Shown piece after piece: positions 1-9,545 of a stretch of DNA of 64,000 nt. Source of the DNA: Nocardia transvalensis NBRC 15921 (GTDB taxonomy: Bacteria > Actinomycetota > Actinomycetes > Mycobacteriales > Mycobacteriaceae); the NCBI RefSeq assembly GCF_000308875.1, contig NZ_BAGL01000081.1:62001-126000 (forward strand), written 5' to 3'. The position numbers and the translations under genes are program-made. The notes below the pieces were generated by a model. The model saw only the letters and a program-made list of their open reading frames with translations, made no database searches and was not told where the DNA came from. Each line of letters begins with the position of its first letter. The stretch's first letter is position 1.

Positions 1-154
1 GACACGTCACAGCTATTCGGCGCGATGTGACGCGGCGCACTGGGGTGCGGTCACTGTATCGCATGCCGCTTGTCTCGGACACCCTACCTGACTCACCGGT
101 AGAAACTTTGTCGCATAACACCACGCGACCGGGCCGGGTGTGCCGAAACGCCGA

Positions 155-185
155 AGCGGGCGGCCCCGTGAGGGAACCGCCCGCT
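155..185 (-). terminator. Hairpin after rplL
   Basis: A perfect 9-bp inverted repeat (AGCGGGCGG at 155-163, CCGCCCGCT at 177-185) lies just past the rplL stop codon on the minus strand. No U-tract follows, so it is either an actinobacterial-type terminator or a processing/attenuation hairpin before the next gene, which lies outside the window. Nothing else was recognised in 1-204. Confidence 0.6.
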
Positions 186-204
186 CCGGACAGACGCGAC
201 CGTC

Positions 205-588
205 TTACTTGACGGACACCTTGGCGCCGGCCTCTTCCAGCTTGGCCTTGGCGGCGTCGGCAGCGTCCTTGGCGACCTTCTCCAGGATCGGCTTCGGGGC
301 GCTCTCGACCAGATCCTTGGCCTCCTTCAGGCCCAGGCCGGACACGATCTCGCGCACGACCTTGATGACCTGGATCTTCTTGTCGCCCGCGCCCTCGAGG
401 ACGACGTCGAACTCGTCCTGCTCGGCCTCGGCCTCGGCCGGGGCGGCACCCGCGGCGCCGACAGCGGCGACGGCGACCGGAGCGGCCGCGGTGACCTCGA
501 ACTTCTCCTCGAACTTCTTGACGAAGTCCGACAGCTCGAGCAGGGTCATGCCGCCGATGGTCTCGAGCAGCTCGTCAACGTTGGCCAT
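205..588 (-). CDS. rplL: 50S ribosomal protein L7/L12
   Basis: Stalk protein of the large ribosomal subunit; multiple copies bind L10 and recruit translational GTPases. The 127-residue product has the usual family length: an N-terminal dimerisation helix (around [19 protein letters not shown]), an Ala/Glu-rich hinge near residues 35-55, and the C-terminal globular domain with the conserved [11 protein letters not shown] and [11 protein letters not shown] segments. The ATG is preceded by GGAAG. It lies 42 bases downstream of rplJ in the same minus-strand operon, the near-universal rplJL arrangement. A hairpin follows the stop. Confidence 0.97.
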   Translation of the reverse strand: MANVDELLETIGGMTLLELSDFVKKFEEKFEVTAAAPVAVAAVGAAGAAPAEAEAEQDEFDVVLEGAGDKKIQVIKVVREIVSGLGLKEAKDLVESAPKPILEKVAKDAADAAKAKLEEAGAKVSVK

Positions 589-630
589 GATGGCTTCCTT
601 TCGGTAGATGTCTTGTGTTGGGGTAATGGC

Positions 631-1182
631 TTATTCGGCATCGGCGGCCGGGGCGGCTTCGCCACCCTCGGCGCGCTTCTTGTCCTCGAGCGCGGCGAAC
701 AGGCGAACCACCTGGCCGGCCGGCGCGGCGAACAGGCCGGCCGCCTTGGTCAGGTTGCCCTTCATGGCGCCCGCCAGCTTGGACAGCAGCACCTCGCGGG
801 ACTCCAGGTCCGCGATGCGCTCGACCTCGGACACGGACAGCGGCGCGCCGTCCATGTAGCCGCCCTTGATGACGAGGGCCTTGTTCTCCTTGGCGAAGGT
901 CTTCAGCGCCTTCGCTGCCTCGACCGGCTCACCGCTGATGAAGGTGATGGCGGTCGGACCGACGAACAAGTCATCCAGGCCTTCCACGCCCGCCTCGGCG
1001 GCGGCACGCTTGACCAGGGTGTTCTTGGCGACGGTATAGGTGGCATCAGCGCCCAGCGCCCGGCGCAGCTCGGTGAGCTTGCCGACCGACAGACCACGGT
1101 ATTCCGTGATCACGGTGGCAGTGGAGTCCTTGAACCGCTCGGTGATCTGGTCGACCTGCGTGTGCTTCCACTGAATTGCCAT
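631..1182 (-). CDS. rplJ: 50S ribosomal protein L10
   Basis: Base of the ribosomal stalk; binds 23S rRNA and carries L7/L12 dimers on its C-terminal helix. The 183-residue product starts [17 protein letters not shown] and contains the typical [18 protein letters not shown] and KNTLVKRAA segments; the Ala/Glu-rich tail is common in actinobacteria. The start has a strong GAGGAGG site seven bases upstream. It is co-transcribed with rplL. The long upstream gap holds a structured region that could be the autoregulatory L10 leader. Confidence 0.97.
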   Translation of the reverse strand: MAIQWKHTQVDQITERFKDSTATVITEYRGLSVGKLTELRRALGADATYTVAKNTLVKRAAAEAGVEGLDDLFVGPTAITFISGEPVEAAKALKTFAKENKALVIKGGYMDGAPLSVSEVERIADLESREVLLSKLAGAMKGNLTKAAGLFAAPAGQVVRLFAALEDKKRAEGGEAAPAADAE

Positions 1183-1229
1183 ACTCGCCTCCTCTCTGGA
1201 TGGTCGGTTCCGTATGAACTACCGACGTC

Positions 1230-1440
1230 CGCAGGAGTCGCCCCGGCGACAAAGCTGACGCCCCGGACGCAGAGCGTTCCGGGGCGCACAAGAAATGGGC
1301 ACGAGCGAACTCGCGCGTATTTCCCTACCTCGGTCCTCCCTGCGTGGGCCGCCGGCAATATCGCCGGACCTTCGACTGCCCGAGGGCAGCGACCAACGGT
1401 CTTCGGTAGAACGATGGGGGTGATCGCCGAACTGGCCGAC
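1230..1440 (-). ncRNA. Candidate ribosomal protein L10 leader
   Basis: The untranslated region before rplJ is long and structured. Nearest the gene on the minus strand is a strong hairpin (GCCCCGGA about 1259-1266 in plus orientation against TCCGGGGC about 1281-1288), and upstream of it is a purine-rich GCAGGGAGGACCGAGGTAG segment near 1330-1350. L10 leaders in bacteria bind the L10/L12 complex to limit rplJL expression. Assignment rests on position and visible pairing only; limits are approximate. Confidence 0.5.
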
Positions 1441-1522
1441 GACCGTATTACAGAATAGCGGAACCCCGGCCCATCTGCCAAAACGGGTCCCGCGCCCACC
1501 GCGGCCTCCGCTCGACCACGCA

Positions 1523-1584
1523 TTTCCCGGCACGCTTTTGGCCGGGATCCACACGGGAGATTCCGGCCAAAAGCGTGCCGGAAA
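1523..1584. repeat. Dispersed palindromic element, inverted pair (locus 1)
   Basis: Two head-to-head copies of a short palindrome: TTCCCGGC-ACGCTTTT-GGCCGGGA at about 1523-1548 and the inverse, TTCCGGCC-AAAAGCGT-GCCGGAA, at about 1560-1584. Each copy can fold alone and the two can also pair with each other. The same element occurs at six more intergenic loci in this window (near 2446, 7309, 11300, 23025, 32944 and 36756). Confidence 0.85.
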
Positions 1585-1605
1585 CGAGGGGGCGGGCGGA
1601 AACCC

Positions 1606-1639
1606 GAAGGGCCGGCACCCGATCGGGTACCGGCCCTTC
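1606..1639 (-). terminator. Hairpin after rplA
   Basis: Perfect 10-bp stem GAAGGGCCGG (1606-1615) / CCGGCCCTTC (1630-1639) immediately downstream of the rplA stop on the minus strand, with a loop that can itself pair (CCCGATCGGG). No U-run follows, as is common for actinobacterial terminators. It would separate rplKA transcription from rplJL. Confidence 0.65.
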
Positions 1640-1656
1640 GAAACCTGTTGCGCTAC

Positions 1657-2370
1657 TTACGCATCCTCTTCGGTGAGGTTGCGGGTGCGGTTCGGGTCCA
1701 CCGGGATGCCCGGTCCGGTGTTCGTCGAAATCGTCACCTTCTTGACGTAGCGGCCCTTCGCGGTCGAGGGCTTGAGGCGCAGGATCTCCTCGAGGGCGGC
1801 GCCGTAGTTCTCCACCAGGTTCTTGTCGTCGAAGGAGGCCTTGCCGATCACGAAGTGAAGGTTGGCCTGCTTGTCGACGCGGAAGTTGATCTTGCCGCCC
1901 TTGATCTCGTTGACGGCCTTCACCACATCGGTGGTGACGGTGCCCGTCTTCGGGTTCGGCATGAGGCCGCGGGGGCCCAGCACGCGCGCGATGCGGCCGA
2001 CCTTGGCCATCTGGTCCGGGGTGGCGATCGCGGCGTCGAAGTCGAGCCAGCCGCCCTGGATCCGCTCGATCAGGTCCTCGGCGCCCACGGCGTCGGCGCC
2101 GGCGGCCTCGGCCTCGGCGGCCTTCTCACCGGCGGCGAACACGATGACGCGCGCGGTCTTACCGGTGCCGTGCGGCAGGTTGACGGTGCCGCGCACCATC
2201 TGGTCGGCCTTGCGGGGATCGACACCCAGACGGACGGCGACCTCGACGGTGGCGTCGGTCTTCTTGGTGGAGGTGTCCTTCGCCAGCCGCGTCGCGGCCA
2301 GCGGGGAGTACAGCTCGTTGCGGTCGACCTTGGCGGCCGCCTCGAGGTATGCCTTGCTTCGTTTTGCCAT
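1657..2370 (-). CDS. rplA: 50S ribosomal protein L1
   Basis: L1 stalk protein; binds 23S rRNA and the rplKA mRNA, and helps release deacylated tRNA. The start is the ATG of [17 protein letters not shown] at 2370; upstream in-frame codons lack family similarity. This gives 237 residues, the normal length. The L1 signature region is visible as [16 protein letters not shown], with [18 protein letters not shown] near the C-terminal third. It follows rplK in the same direction, as in most bacteria. A copy of the dispersed palindrome lies between the two genes. Confidence 0.97.
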   Translation of the reverse strand: MAKRSKAYLEAAAKVDRNELYSPLAATRLAKDTSTKKTDATVEVAVRLGVDPRKADQMVRGTVNLPHGTGKTARVIVFAAGEKAAEAEAAGADAVGAEDLIERIQGGWLDFDAAIATPDQMAKVGRIARVLGPRGLMPNPKTGTVTTDVVKAVNEIKGGKINFRVDKQANLHFVIGKASFDDKNLVENYGAALEEILRLKPSTAKGRYVKKVTISTNTGPGIPVDPNRTRNLTEEDA

Positions 2371-2445
2371 GATTCTCTGTCCTGTTCGTGGTTCAGACGT
2401 GGTTTCCGGGACTGGCCGTCCCTCCCACTTCACCCGCGCGCCGTG

Positions 2446-2470
2446 TTCCCGGCACGCTTTTGGCCGGGAT
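2446..2470. repeat. Dispersed palindromic element (locus 2)
   Basis: Single copy, TTCCCGGC-ACGCTTTT-GGCCGGGA followed by T, that runs directly into the rplK stop codon (TGA, 2472-2470 on the minus strand). A hairpin at this point between rplK and rplA could act in mRNA processing or termination; that role is inference. Confidence 0.8.
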
Positions 2471-2904
2471 CACTCGGAGATGGTGATACCCATCGAGCGA
2501 GCGGTGCCCGCGATGATCTTCGCCGCCTGATCGATGTCGTTGGCGTTCAGATCTTCCTGCTTGGTCTTCGCGATCTCCTTGACCTGGTCCATGGTGATCG
2601 TGGCGACCTTGTTGCGGTGCGGCTCCGGCGAACCCTTCTGGACACCGGCGGCCTTCAGCAGCAGCTTGGCGGCGGGCGGAGTCTTCAGCTTGAAGTCGAA
2701 CGAGCGGTCCTCGTAGACCGTGATCTCGACCGGGATGACGTTGCCACGCTGCGACTCGGTCGCGGCGTTGTACGCCTTGCAGAACTCCATGATGTTGACG
2801 CCGTGCTGACCGAGCGCCGGACCCACGGGCGGGGCGGGGTTGGCCGCGCCGGCCTGGATCTGGAGCTTGATGAGCCCGGAGACCTTCTTCTTCTTGGGGG
2901 GCAT
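2470..2904 (-). CDS. rplK: 50S ribosomal protein L11
   Basis: Binds the GTPase-associated centre of 23S rRNA together with the L10/L12 stalk; required for thiostrepton action and stringent-factor activation. Translation starts at [19 protein letters not shown] (ATG at 2904, preceded by GGAAG), giving 144 residues. The proline-rich N-terminal domain ([21 protein letters not shown]) and the C-terminal rRNA-binding domain ([13 protein letters not shown], ending [10 protein letters not shown]) are intact. It sits between nusG and rplA in the classic secE-nusG-rplK-rplA order. Confidence 0.97.
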   Translation of the reverse strand: MPPKKKKVSGLIKLQIQAGAANPAPPVGPALGQHGVNIMEFCKAYNAATESQRGNVIPVEITVYEDRSFDFKLKTPPAAKLLLKAAGVQKGSPEPHRNKVATITMDQVKEIAKTKQEDLNANDIDQAAKIIAGTARSMGITISE

Positions 2905-2972
2905 CTTTCTTCCTTGGTATCGGTTCCTTACGGATTCCCGTAAGCCTGCTCCGGGGCGCGCCCCGGAAGTCC

Positions 2973-3890
<918 letters not shown>

Positions 3891-3894
3891 TCAG

Positions 3895-4293
3895 CTAGCC
3901 GAACAGCCAGTTGACACCCTTGATGAACGCCACATCCAACCCGGCGATGTACGCGACCATGAAGACCACGAACACCAAGACCACGCTCGTATAGGTGACC
4001 ATCTGCTTGCGGTTGGGCCAGATCACCTTGCGGAGTTCCGAGACCACCTCGCGCAGGAACTTCACCAGGCGCTTGAACGGATTCGCCGAACCCCGCGCCT
4101 TCTTGTCCGTTTTGGACGCCTTGCGCGACTCGGAGTCGGACCGCTCGATGGTCGCTACCGCGCCCGTATCGCTCTGTCCGGACGACGTGCTGCGAGCCCG
4201 GCGAGTCGACCGCTTGCCGCTCGGGCGACTCACCGCGGCGGTGTCATCGTCATCGGACGCGTGCGCGCCGTGGCGACTGTCCCGCTCGTCCAC
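3895..4293 (-). CDS. secE: Preprotein translocase subunit SecE
   Basis: Small essential membrane subunit of the SecYEG channel. I chose the GTG at 4293 (VDERDSRHG...), which has GAGAGGA upstream; an in-frame extension would run through tRNA-Trp. The product is about 132 residues: a charged, disordered N-terminal half and a single C-terminal transmembrane segment (VVLVFVVFMVAYIAGLDVAF) preceded by the conserved amphipathic helix FLREVVSELRKVIWPNRKQM. The long N-terminal extension is typical of actinobacterial SecE. nusG follows 100 bases downstream. Confidence 0.93.
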   Translation of the reverse strand: MDERDSRHGAHASDDDDTAAVSRPSGKRSTRRARSTSSGQSDTGAVATIERSDSESRKASKTDKKARGSANPFKRLVKFLREVVSELRKVIWPNRKQMVTYTSVVLVFVVFMVAYIAGLDVAFIKGVNWLFG

Positions 4294-4324
4294 GTCGATC
4301 CTCTCTCGTCGCTGGCATCCGGTG

Positions 4325-4397
<73 letters not shown>

Positions 4398-4678
4398 TCG
4401 GCTGGACTTCTAGCTTATCCAGCACGATTCTCTTCAGTTGTGCAGGGGTATCACACAGCACGCGCGCCGCTCCAGCGACGGCAGGCCCCGACGGTTACCC
4501 GTCCGGAACCAGCCCTCAGAGCAGCGCGCAGCGGCTGGTGACCCCAGAAACCCGAGTGTACGTTACCGATCCTCGGGATAGCCAATCGGGTCCGGACGCC
4601 TCCCCTACGCAGTATTCCCTCTGGCGTGAGCGGGGCCCTCCGTGGTTACGCTCCGCTGCCGCCTCCGGGCCTGACCGC
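4398..4678. other. Intergenic region where hadC would be expected
   Basis: About 280 bases between tRNA-Trp and hadAB. In M. tuberculosis hadC occupies this position (family knowledge). Here I see no open frame resembling a MaoC/hot-dog domain on either strand and no clear terminator or promoter. Confidence 0.6.
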
Positions 4679-5767
4679 TCACGCCAGTTGCACGGTGGCC
4701 GTGGCCCGTCCGAAGATCCGGCGGCCCTCGGACTTGGCGGTGATCGCGACGACCGCGGTGCGCGTCTCCGGGTCCTTCGACTTGACCTTGCCCGTGAACT
4801 CGATCTCGGCCGGTGCGTCCGCCGGCACGTAGACCATGCTGGTGAATCGGACGTTGTATTCCTTCACCGCGCCCGGGTCACCCAGCCAGGAGGTGACGAA
4901 GCCGCCGCCCAGACCCATGGTGAGCATGCCGTGCGCGACGACGTTGTCCAGGCCGACCCGCTTCACCATCTCGTCGCTCCAGTGGATCGGGTTCGGATCC
5001 CCGGAGACGCCGGCGTAGTTGACCAGATCGCCGCGGGTGAGCTTGACCGTGCGCGACGGCAGCTCGTCGCCCTCGGCGACGTCGTCGAAGCGGAGCGCGA
5101 ACTTGCTCGGCTCGGCGGCGGGGGCCGCGGCCTCATCGGCGGCCTCGATGACGACGGGCGTGCTCGACAGCGGGCGGTGGTCGGGCGACGCGGTGCCGCC
5201 CTGCATCAGGACGTTGCGGGCGACCTCGCGGATGTTCGGGTCGATGTCGACGCCGCTGCGCCCGGCGAGGGTCGTATACGTGGTGAGAACCAGCTCACCC
5301 CGCGAGGTGACGATGTTCTTGGTGACGATCATGTCGGCGCCGCCCGGCGCCTGCCGGAACGAGTGCAGGTAGACGTCGCAGACCAGCTGGTCGCCGACCT
5401 CGATCGGGCGGTGGAACTCCAGGGTCTGGTCGGCCTGCATGATCTGGCTCAGGTCGTAGCCGGTGACGACCTTCTCGAACAGCTTGCTCTGCGCCAGGAT
5501 GCCGACCAGGGAGATGAAGGTCAGCGGCGCCAGGAGACCGTCGTAGCCGTACTCCCGAGCGACGTTCTCGTCCCAGTGCACGGGGTGGTAGTCCTGCACG
5601 GCGCGCGCGTATTCACGCACCTTCTCGCGGCCGACCTCGTAGTAGTCGTCGACCCGGTAGTGATGGCCGACCATCGACGCCGCGTGCGCGGCGGGATCGA
5701 GCGGCGCACCGTCCACCTCGGCGGCGAGTCCGTTCGTGTCGACTTCGGTACCGGTGTTGATTGTCAC
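4679..5767 (-). CDS. hadAB: Fused (3R)-hydroxyacyl-ACP dehydratase HadA/HadB
   Basis: Dehydratase of the FAS-II cycle that elongates meromycolate chains. The 362-residue product is two hot-dog domains in one chain. Residues about 20-190 resemble the substrate-binding subunit HadA (YYEVGREKVREYARAVQDYHPVHWD; APLTFISLVG). Residues about 220-362 carry the catalytic hydratase motif of HadB (GDPNPIHWSDE, then AHGMLTMGLGGGF), with the Asp and His of R-specific hydratases. An Ala-rich linker joins them. In mycobacteria these are separate genes followed by hadC; here they are fused and no hadC follows. A hairpin separates the gene from rpmG. Confidence 0.9.
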   Translation of the reverse strand: MTINTGTEVDTNGLAAEVDGAPLDPAAHAASMVGHHYRVDDYYEVGREKVREYARAVQDYHPVHWDENVAREYGYDGLLAPLTFISLVGILAQSKLFEKVVTGYDLSQIMQADQTLEFHRPIEVGDQLVCDVYLHSFRQAPGGADMIVTKNIVTSRGELVLTTYTTLAGRSGVDIDPNIREVARNVLMQGGTASPDHRPLSSTPVVIEAADEAAAPAAEPSKFALRFDDVAEGDELPSRTVKLTRGDLVNYAGVSGDPNPIHWSDEMVKRVGLDNVVAHGMLTMGLGGGFVTSWLGDPGAVKEYNVRFTSMVYVPADAPAEIEFTGKVKSKDPETRTAVVAITAKSEGRRIFGRATATVQLA

Positions 5768-5835
5768 GGAAGGCTGTCCCTATCTGACCCCACTACCGGG
5801 AGTCGGCGGAGCGCTCACTACCGCACTTACACCAA

Positions 5836-5865
5836 GTGCCGGAGCGGCTAGACCTGCTCCGGCAC
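5836..5865 (-). terminator. Hairpin between rpmG and hadAB
   Basis: Perfect 10-bp inverted repeat GTGCCGGAGC (5836-5845) / GCTCCGGCAC (5856-5865) in the gap downstream of rpmG. It probably ends or attenuates the rpmG transcript, so hadAB would need its own promoter in 5768-5835. Confidence 0.6.
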
Positions 5866-5909
5866 TGTAGAAACGGCTTCTGATGGCGCGGCAGCTCGCA
5901 CGCGGAGAG

Positions 5910-6080
5910 TTAGCGAGACTCGCGGTGCGCCCGGTGGGTGCCGCAGTTCGGGCAGAACTTCTTCAGCTCGAGGCGGTCCGGGTCGTTGCGCCGGTTCTTC
6001 TTGGTGATGTAGTTGCGGTGCTTGCACTCTTCGCAGGCCAAGGTGATCTTTGGCCGGACATCGGTGGACTTCGCGGCCAC
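5910..6080 (-). CDS. rpmG: 50S ribosomal protein L33, zinc-binding (C+) form
   Basis: A 56-residue large-subunit protein reading [20 protein letters not shown] and onward, ending [10 protein letters not shown]. Start is GTG at 6080 with AGAAGG upstream. Four cysteines in two CxxC pairs (residues 16/19 and 43/46) mark it as the zinc-ribbon C+ type; actinobacteria often also carry a zinc-independent paralogue elsewhere. It precedes hadAB in the same direction, as rpmG2 does before hadABC in mycobacteria. Confidence 0.95.
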   Translation of the reverse strand: MAAKSTDVRPKITLACEECKHRNYITKKNRRNDPDRLELKKFCPNCGTHRAHRESR

Positions 6081-6126
6081 GATATGCCTTCTTTCGGGTC
6101 AACCTGACGGGAGGTATCAGTTTTTG

Positions 6127-6199
6127 TAGCGATGGCCGGACTTGAACCGGCGACACAACGATTATGAGTCGTTTGCTCTACCGACTGAGCTACACCGCC
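6127..6199 (-). tRNA. tRNA-Met, elongator (CAT anticodon)
   Basis: A 73-base cloverleaf with acceptor GGCGGTG/CATCGCT (G-U at the terminal pair), D arm GCTCAGTCGGTAGAGC, anticodon CAT in the loop CTCATAA, and T arm GCCGG-TTCAAGT-CCGGC. Elongator rather than initiator is inferred from its placement with other tRNAs before rpmG and the lack of the three G-C pairs of an initiator anticodon stem. Confidence 0.95.
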
Positions 6200-6265
6200 A
6201 TGGGCTCGGCTTGCGATGGCGCCTGGGCCATGGAGATGCCGTCGGCCACCACCGGCAATCCGGCG

Positions 6266-6338
6266 AGCCCCCTAACGGAATCGAACCGTTGACCTTTTCC
6301 TTACCATGGAAACGCTCTGCCGACTGAGCTAAGGGGGC
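6266..6338 (-). tRNA. tRNA-Thr (GGT anticodon)
   Basis: A 73-base cloverleaf: acceptor GCCCCCT/AGGGGGC, D arm GCTCAGTCGGCAGAGC, anticodon stem TTTCC/GGAAA around ATGGTAA (GGT), and T arm AACGG-TTCGATT-CCGTT. It is 66 bases upstream of tRNA-Met on the same strand. Confidence 0.97.
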
Positions 6339-6477
6339 ACGGCTACTCGCGCTCCGAGTGTCGATCGCTCGCACCCGGGGCGCCGAAGCCTTGAACGAGG
6401 TTACACACCTGAGCGCACGGTTACCAAACCGGCAGGTAGAAGGCACTTTCCGGCACGCCCGCGCGGCGGTTGAACGA

Positions 6478-6508
6478 AAAACCCCCGCAGGCTCTGCCTA
6501 CGGGGGTC
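6478..6508 (-). terminator. Intrinsic terminator after tRNA-Tyr
   Basis: Read on the minus strand the stem is ACCCCCG.AGGC / GCCT.CGGGGGT with a short loop, followed by TTTTT. It is one of the few U-tract terminators in the window and lies just past tRNA-Tyr, so the tRNA-Thr/Met genes downstream need their own promoter. Confidence 0.85.
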
Positions 6509-6513
6509 TTACG

Positions 6514-6594
6514 TGGCGGATGAAGGATTCGAACCTCCGAAGCTTTCGCGGCTGATTTACAGTCAGCTCCCTTTGGCCACTCGGGCAATCCGCC
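6514..6594 (-). tRNA. tRNA-Tyr (GTA anticodon)
   Basis: An 81-base class II tRNA with a long variable arm: acceptor GGCGGAT/ATCCGCC, D arm GCCCGAGTGGCCAAAGGGAGC, anticodon loop CTGTAAA with GTA, variable arm near CCGCGAAAGCTTCGG, and T-loop GTTCGAATC. It is divergent from yajQ. Confidence 0.96.
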
Positions 6595-6816
6595 GTGCCG
6601 CGCGTTGTCTCAGCGCGCACAGCAGAATACAACGACCACGGCCCCCGGACGCAAACCAGCAGGCCACCGATGGTTGCGCCGGGGCGCGAACGGCTCGTGC
6701 GCGGCGGCGTGCGGCCGCACCACCGCGTTGAACACGTGCCACCCGCCGGACTAGCGTCGACGGTTCGGGGTAGAAATTCAGCGGACCGAAATCACAATCT
6801 CAGACAGGAGCGCACG

Positions 6817-7308
6817 GTGGCCGATTCGTCATTCGATGTCGTGAGCAAGGTCGATCGCCAGGAGGTCGACAACGCGCTGAATCAGGCGGCGAAGGAGCTC
6901 ACCACCCGCTACGACTTCCGCGGCACCGGTGCGAGCGTCGAGTGGTCCGGCGAGGAGAAGATCGTGCTGTCGGCCGAATCGGAGGACCGGGTCAAGGCCG
7001 CGCTGGAGGTGTTCAAGGAGAAGCTGATTCGCCGCGATATCTCCCTGAAGGCCTTCGAGACCGGCGACCCGCAGTCCTCCGGCAAGGTGTACAAAATCAC
7101 AGGCACCCTCGTCCAGGGCATCTCCCAGGAGAATGCGAAGAAGATCTCCAAACTGATCCGCGACGAGGGCCCCAAGGGCGTCAAGGCCCAGATCCAGGGC
7201 GACGAACTGCGAGTGAGCAGTAAGAAGCGCGACGACCTACAGGCCGTCATCTCGCTGCTCAAGAATGCCGATCTGGATGTCGCCTTGCAGTTCGTGAACT
7301 ACCGGTAG
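6817..7308 (+). CDS. YajQ family cyclic-di-GMP-binding protein
   Basis: The UPF0234/YajQ family binds nucleotides or nucleic acids; c-di-GMP binding is known for some members. Start is GTG at 6817 ([21 protein letters not shown]) with CAGGAG six bases upstream, giving 163 residues, the usual length. Family hallmarks are the N-terminal SFDVVSKVD, the TTRYDFRG segment, and the C-terminal [25 protein letters not shown]. The homologue in M. tuberculosis lies near htpX (from memory, Rv0566c). A copy of the dispersed palindrome starts at the base after the stop codon. Confidence 0.93.
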   Translation: MADSSFDVVSKVDRQEVDNALNQAAKELTTRYDFRGTGASVEWSGEEKIVLSAESEDRVKAALEVFKEKLIRRDISLKAFETGDPQSSGKVYKITGTLVQGISQENAKKISKLIRDEGPKGVKAQIQGDELRVSSKKRDDLQAVISLLKNADLDVALQFVNYR

Positions 7309-7334
7309 TTCCCGGCCAAAAGCACGCCGGGAAA
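7309..7334. repeat. Dispersed palindromic element (locus 3)
   Basis: Inverse-orientation copy TTCCCGGCC-AAAAGCAC-GCCGGGAA starting one base after the yajQ TAG. A degenerate echo (ACCGGGAACGAGGGGGCG) follows near 7349. It could act as a bidirectional terminator between convergent yajQ and htpX. Confidence 0.8.
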
Positions 7335-7384
7335 GGGGGCGCGAGCACACCGGGAACGAGGGGGCGCGCCAGGCCGCGGGAGGG

Positions 7385-8272
7385 CTAGTAGTTCCTTGGC
7401 CCGCCTGCCATCTGCTCCAGGCGGGAGATGCGCTCGTCCATGGGCGGGTGGGTGGAGAACCAGCGGGCCATGCGGTCGCCGGCGCGGAACGGGTTGGCGA
7501 TCATCAGGTGCGACTGGGAGGTGAGCTGCGGCTCCGGCGGCAGCGGGGCGGCCTGGGTGCCGCGTTCCAGTTTGCGCAGGGCCGAGGCCAGGGCCAGCGG
7601 GTCGCCGGTCAGGGCGGCGCCGTCCTGGTCGGCCTGGTACTCGCGGGAGCGGGAGACGGCCAGCTTGACGAGTGTGGCGGCGATCGGCCCGAGCAGCGAG
7701 ACCAGGATGACGCCCAGGATGTTGGGTCCCTCGCCGTCGCGGCTGCCGCCGCCGAACATGCTGGCGAAGAAGGCCAGGTTGGCCAGGCCGGAGATGACCG
7801 CGGCCATCGCCCCCGCGACCGACGAGATCAGGATGTCGCGGTTGTAGACGTGCGACAGCTCGTGCCCCAGCACCGCGCGCAACTCCCGCTCGTTGAGAAT
7901 CTGCAGGATGCCGCTGGTACAGCAGACCGCCGCGTGCCGCGGATTGCGGCCGGTCGCGAAGGCATTGGGGGCGTTGGTCGGGCTGATGTACAGCCGCGGC
8001 ATCGGCTGGCGCGCGGCGGTGGCCAGCTCGCGCACGATCTTGTAGATGACCGGCGCCTCCAGCTCGGACACCGGCTGGGCGTGCATGGCCTTGAGCGCCA
8101 GCTTGTCGCTGTTGAAATAGGCGTACGCGTTCATGCCGACCGCGATCAGGATCGCGACGACCAGGATGGTCGGGTTGCGGAACATCGCCCCGGCGAACAC
8201 GATCAGCGCCGAGAGCCCGACCATCAAGCCGAACGTCTTCAGACCGTTTCCGAATCCACCGTGCCCGTGCAT
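7385..8272 (-). CDS. htpX: Membrane zinc metalloprotease HtpX
   Basis: M48 family endopeptidase of membrane-protein quality control. 295 residues: two N-terminal transmembrane segments ([18 protein letters not shown] and [20 protein letters not shown]), the zinc motif HELSH at residues 137-141, a further hydrophobic pair after it, and the third ligand Glu in [11 protein letters not shown]. The Cys-Cys pair in AVCCTSGIL is unremarkable. It lies downstream of the polyprenyl synthase in the same direction, as in M. tuberculosis (grcC1-htpX). Its C-terminus ends GGPRNY. Confidence 0.95.
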   Translation of the reverse strand: MHGHGGFGNGLKTFGLMVGLSALIVFAGAMFRNPTILVVAILIAVGMNAYAYFNSDKLALKAMHAQPVSELEAPVIYKIVRELATAARQPMPRLYISPTNAPNAFATGRNPRHAAVCCTSGILQILNERELRAVLGHELSHVYNRDILISSVAGAMAAVISGLANLAFFASMFGGGSRDGEGPNILGVILVSLLGPIAATLVKLAVSRSREYQADQDGAALTGDPLALASALRKLERGTQAAPLPPEPQLTSQSHLMIANPFRAGDRMARWFSTHPPMDERISRLEQMAGGPRNY

Positions 8273-8353
8273 CGCTCTCCTTCACGCCCCCATTCATCGA
8301 ATGCGTTACACCAGGTCAACGATAGAAGGCCGGGCGAAGGTTCCCGCCGGGAC

Positions 8354-9391
8354 TCAGCCCACGCGTTCGATGGTGTAGCGGACCAGCCGTTCGAGCGCGT
8401 CGTTGGCGGGTCCGGAGGGCAGGGCGGACAGCTCCGCGTGGGCGATGTCGGCGTAGCCCTGCAACTTCTCCTTGGCCAGCACCATGCCGCGCGAGCGGGA
8501 CAGCAGGTCGAGGGCCTCGGTGACCTCGGCGTCGGTCTCCAGCGGGCGGGCCAGCAGCGTGCGCAGCCGGTCCCCCTCGGCGCCCTCGTCACGCAGCGCG
8601 TACAGCACCGGCAGCGTGTGCACGCCCTCGCGCAGGTCGGTGCCCGGCGTCTTGCCGGACTGCTCGGAGACCGAGGAGATGTCGATGATGTCGTCGGAGA
8701 TCTGGAACGCCGTGCCGACCGCGTCGCCCAGCCGCGCGAGGCGCTCGACGTGTTCGAGACCGGCCCCGGAGAAGGTGCCGCCGAACCGGCCGGCGGCGGC
8801 GATCAGCGAGCCGGTCTTCTCCCACACCACCCGCAGATAGTGTTCGACCGGATCCTGGGATTGCTTGGCGCCCAGGGTTTCCCGCATCTGACCGGTGACC
8901 AGTTCGGCGAACGTCTCCGCGATGATGCGCACGGCGTCGGGACCCAGCGTGGACACCAGCCGCGAGGCGTGCGCGAACAGGTAGTCGCCGGCCAGGATCG
9001 CGACGCTGTTGCCCCAGCGGGAGTTGACGCTGGGCGCGCCGCGGCGCATGGAGGCCTCGTCCATCACGTCGTCGTGGTACAGCGTGGCGAGGTGGACGAG
9101 TTCGACGACGGTGCCGGCGGTGATCAGGTCGGGATCGCCCGGGCGGGGACCCAGCTGTCCGGTGAGGATGGTGAACAGGGGGCGGAAGCGTTTACCGCCG
9201 GCCTTGGCCAGATGCAGCGCCGCTTCCTGGAGGAATTCCTCGCCGTCGGACAGCTCGCTGATGAGTAGCTTCTCCACCGCCTCCAGACCGTTGCTCACGG
9301 TCGAGGCGAGTTCGACATCGCCGAGGTCGACGCCGGCGACCACGGTGGTGGTCTCATCGCTCGCAAGCTCGCTCACAGACGAGGCACTCAT
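8354..9391 (-). CDS. Polyprenyl diphosphate synthase (GrcC1-like)
   Basis: A trans-isoprenyl diphosphate synthase that chains IPP units, probably making the menaquinone side chain. With the ATG at 9391 (MSASSVSELASD, GGGAG upstream) it has 345 residues; in-frame starts up to 9427 exist. The first Asp-rich motif is DDVMD at residues 107-111 followed by RRG, and the second is DDIID at 233-237. GGKRFRP near residue 65 is the IPP-binding region. It is divergent from menJ and precedes htpX. Chain length cannot be read reliably from sequence alone. Confidence 0.92.
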   Translation of the reverse strand: MSASSVSELASDETTTVVAGVDLGDVELASTVSNGLEAVEKLLISELSDGEEFLQEAALHLAKAGGKRFRPLFTILTGQLGPRPGDPDLITAGTVVELVHLATLYHDDVMDEASMRRGAPSVNSRWGNSVAILAGDYLFAHASRLVSTLGPDAVRIIAETFAELVTGQMRETLGAKQSQDPVEHYLRVVWEKTGSLIAAAGRFGGTFSGAGLEHVERLARLGDAVGTAFQISDDIIDISSVSEQSGKTPGTDLREGVHTLPVLYALRDEGAEGDRLRTLLARPLETDAEVTEALDLLSRSRGMVLAKEKLQGYADIAHAELSALPSGPANDALERLVRYTIERVG

Positions 9392-9545
9392 GCCATCTCC
9401 CACTGCCGGTTCCATCCCCACACCCAAGAACCTAGCGTGTCGGGGGTGACCCGCCCATGAACGGAGTCACTCTGGGACGAATCAGACAGTGCTCTCGGCA
9501 CGGTGCCGTCGACACCCTTCGACCGGTACTGCCAGTATTGGGGCC

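Noticed and set aside
5848-6156. 102-codon minus-strand frame over rpmG
   Set aside because: The 56-codon frame with four zinc cysteines is the real L33; the longer frame is its shadow and reaches into tRNA-Met.
6127-6594. tRNA cluster as an integration (att) site
   Set aside because: No integrase and no partial tRNA duplication were found nearby; all three tRNAs are intact.
7448-9268. 606-codon plus-strand frame across htpX and the polyprenyl synthase
   Set aside because: Antisense to two well-defined enzymes and of low-complexity composition.
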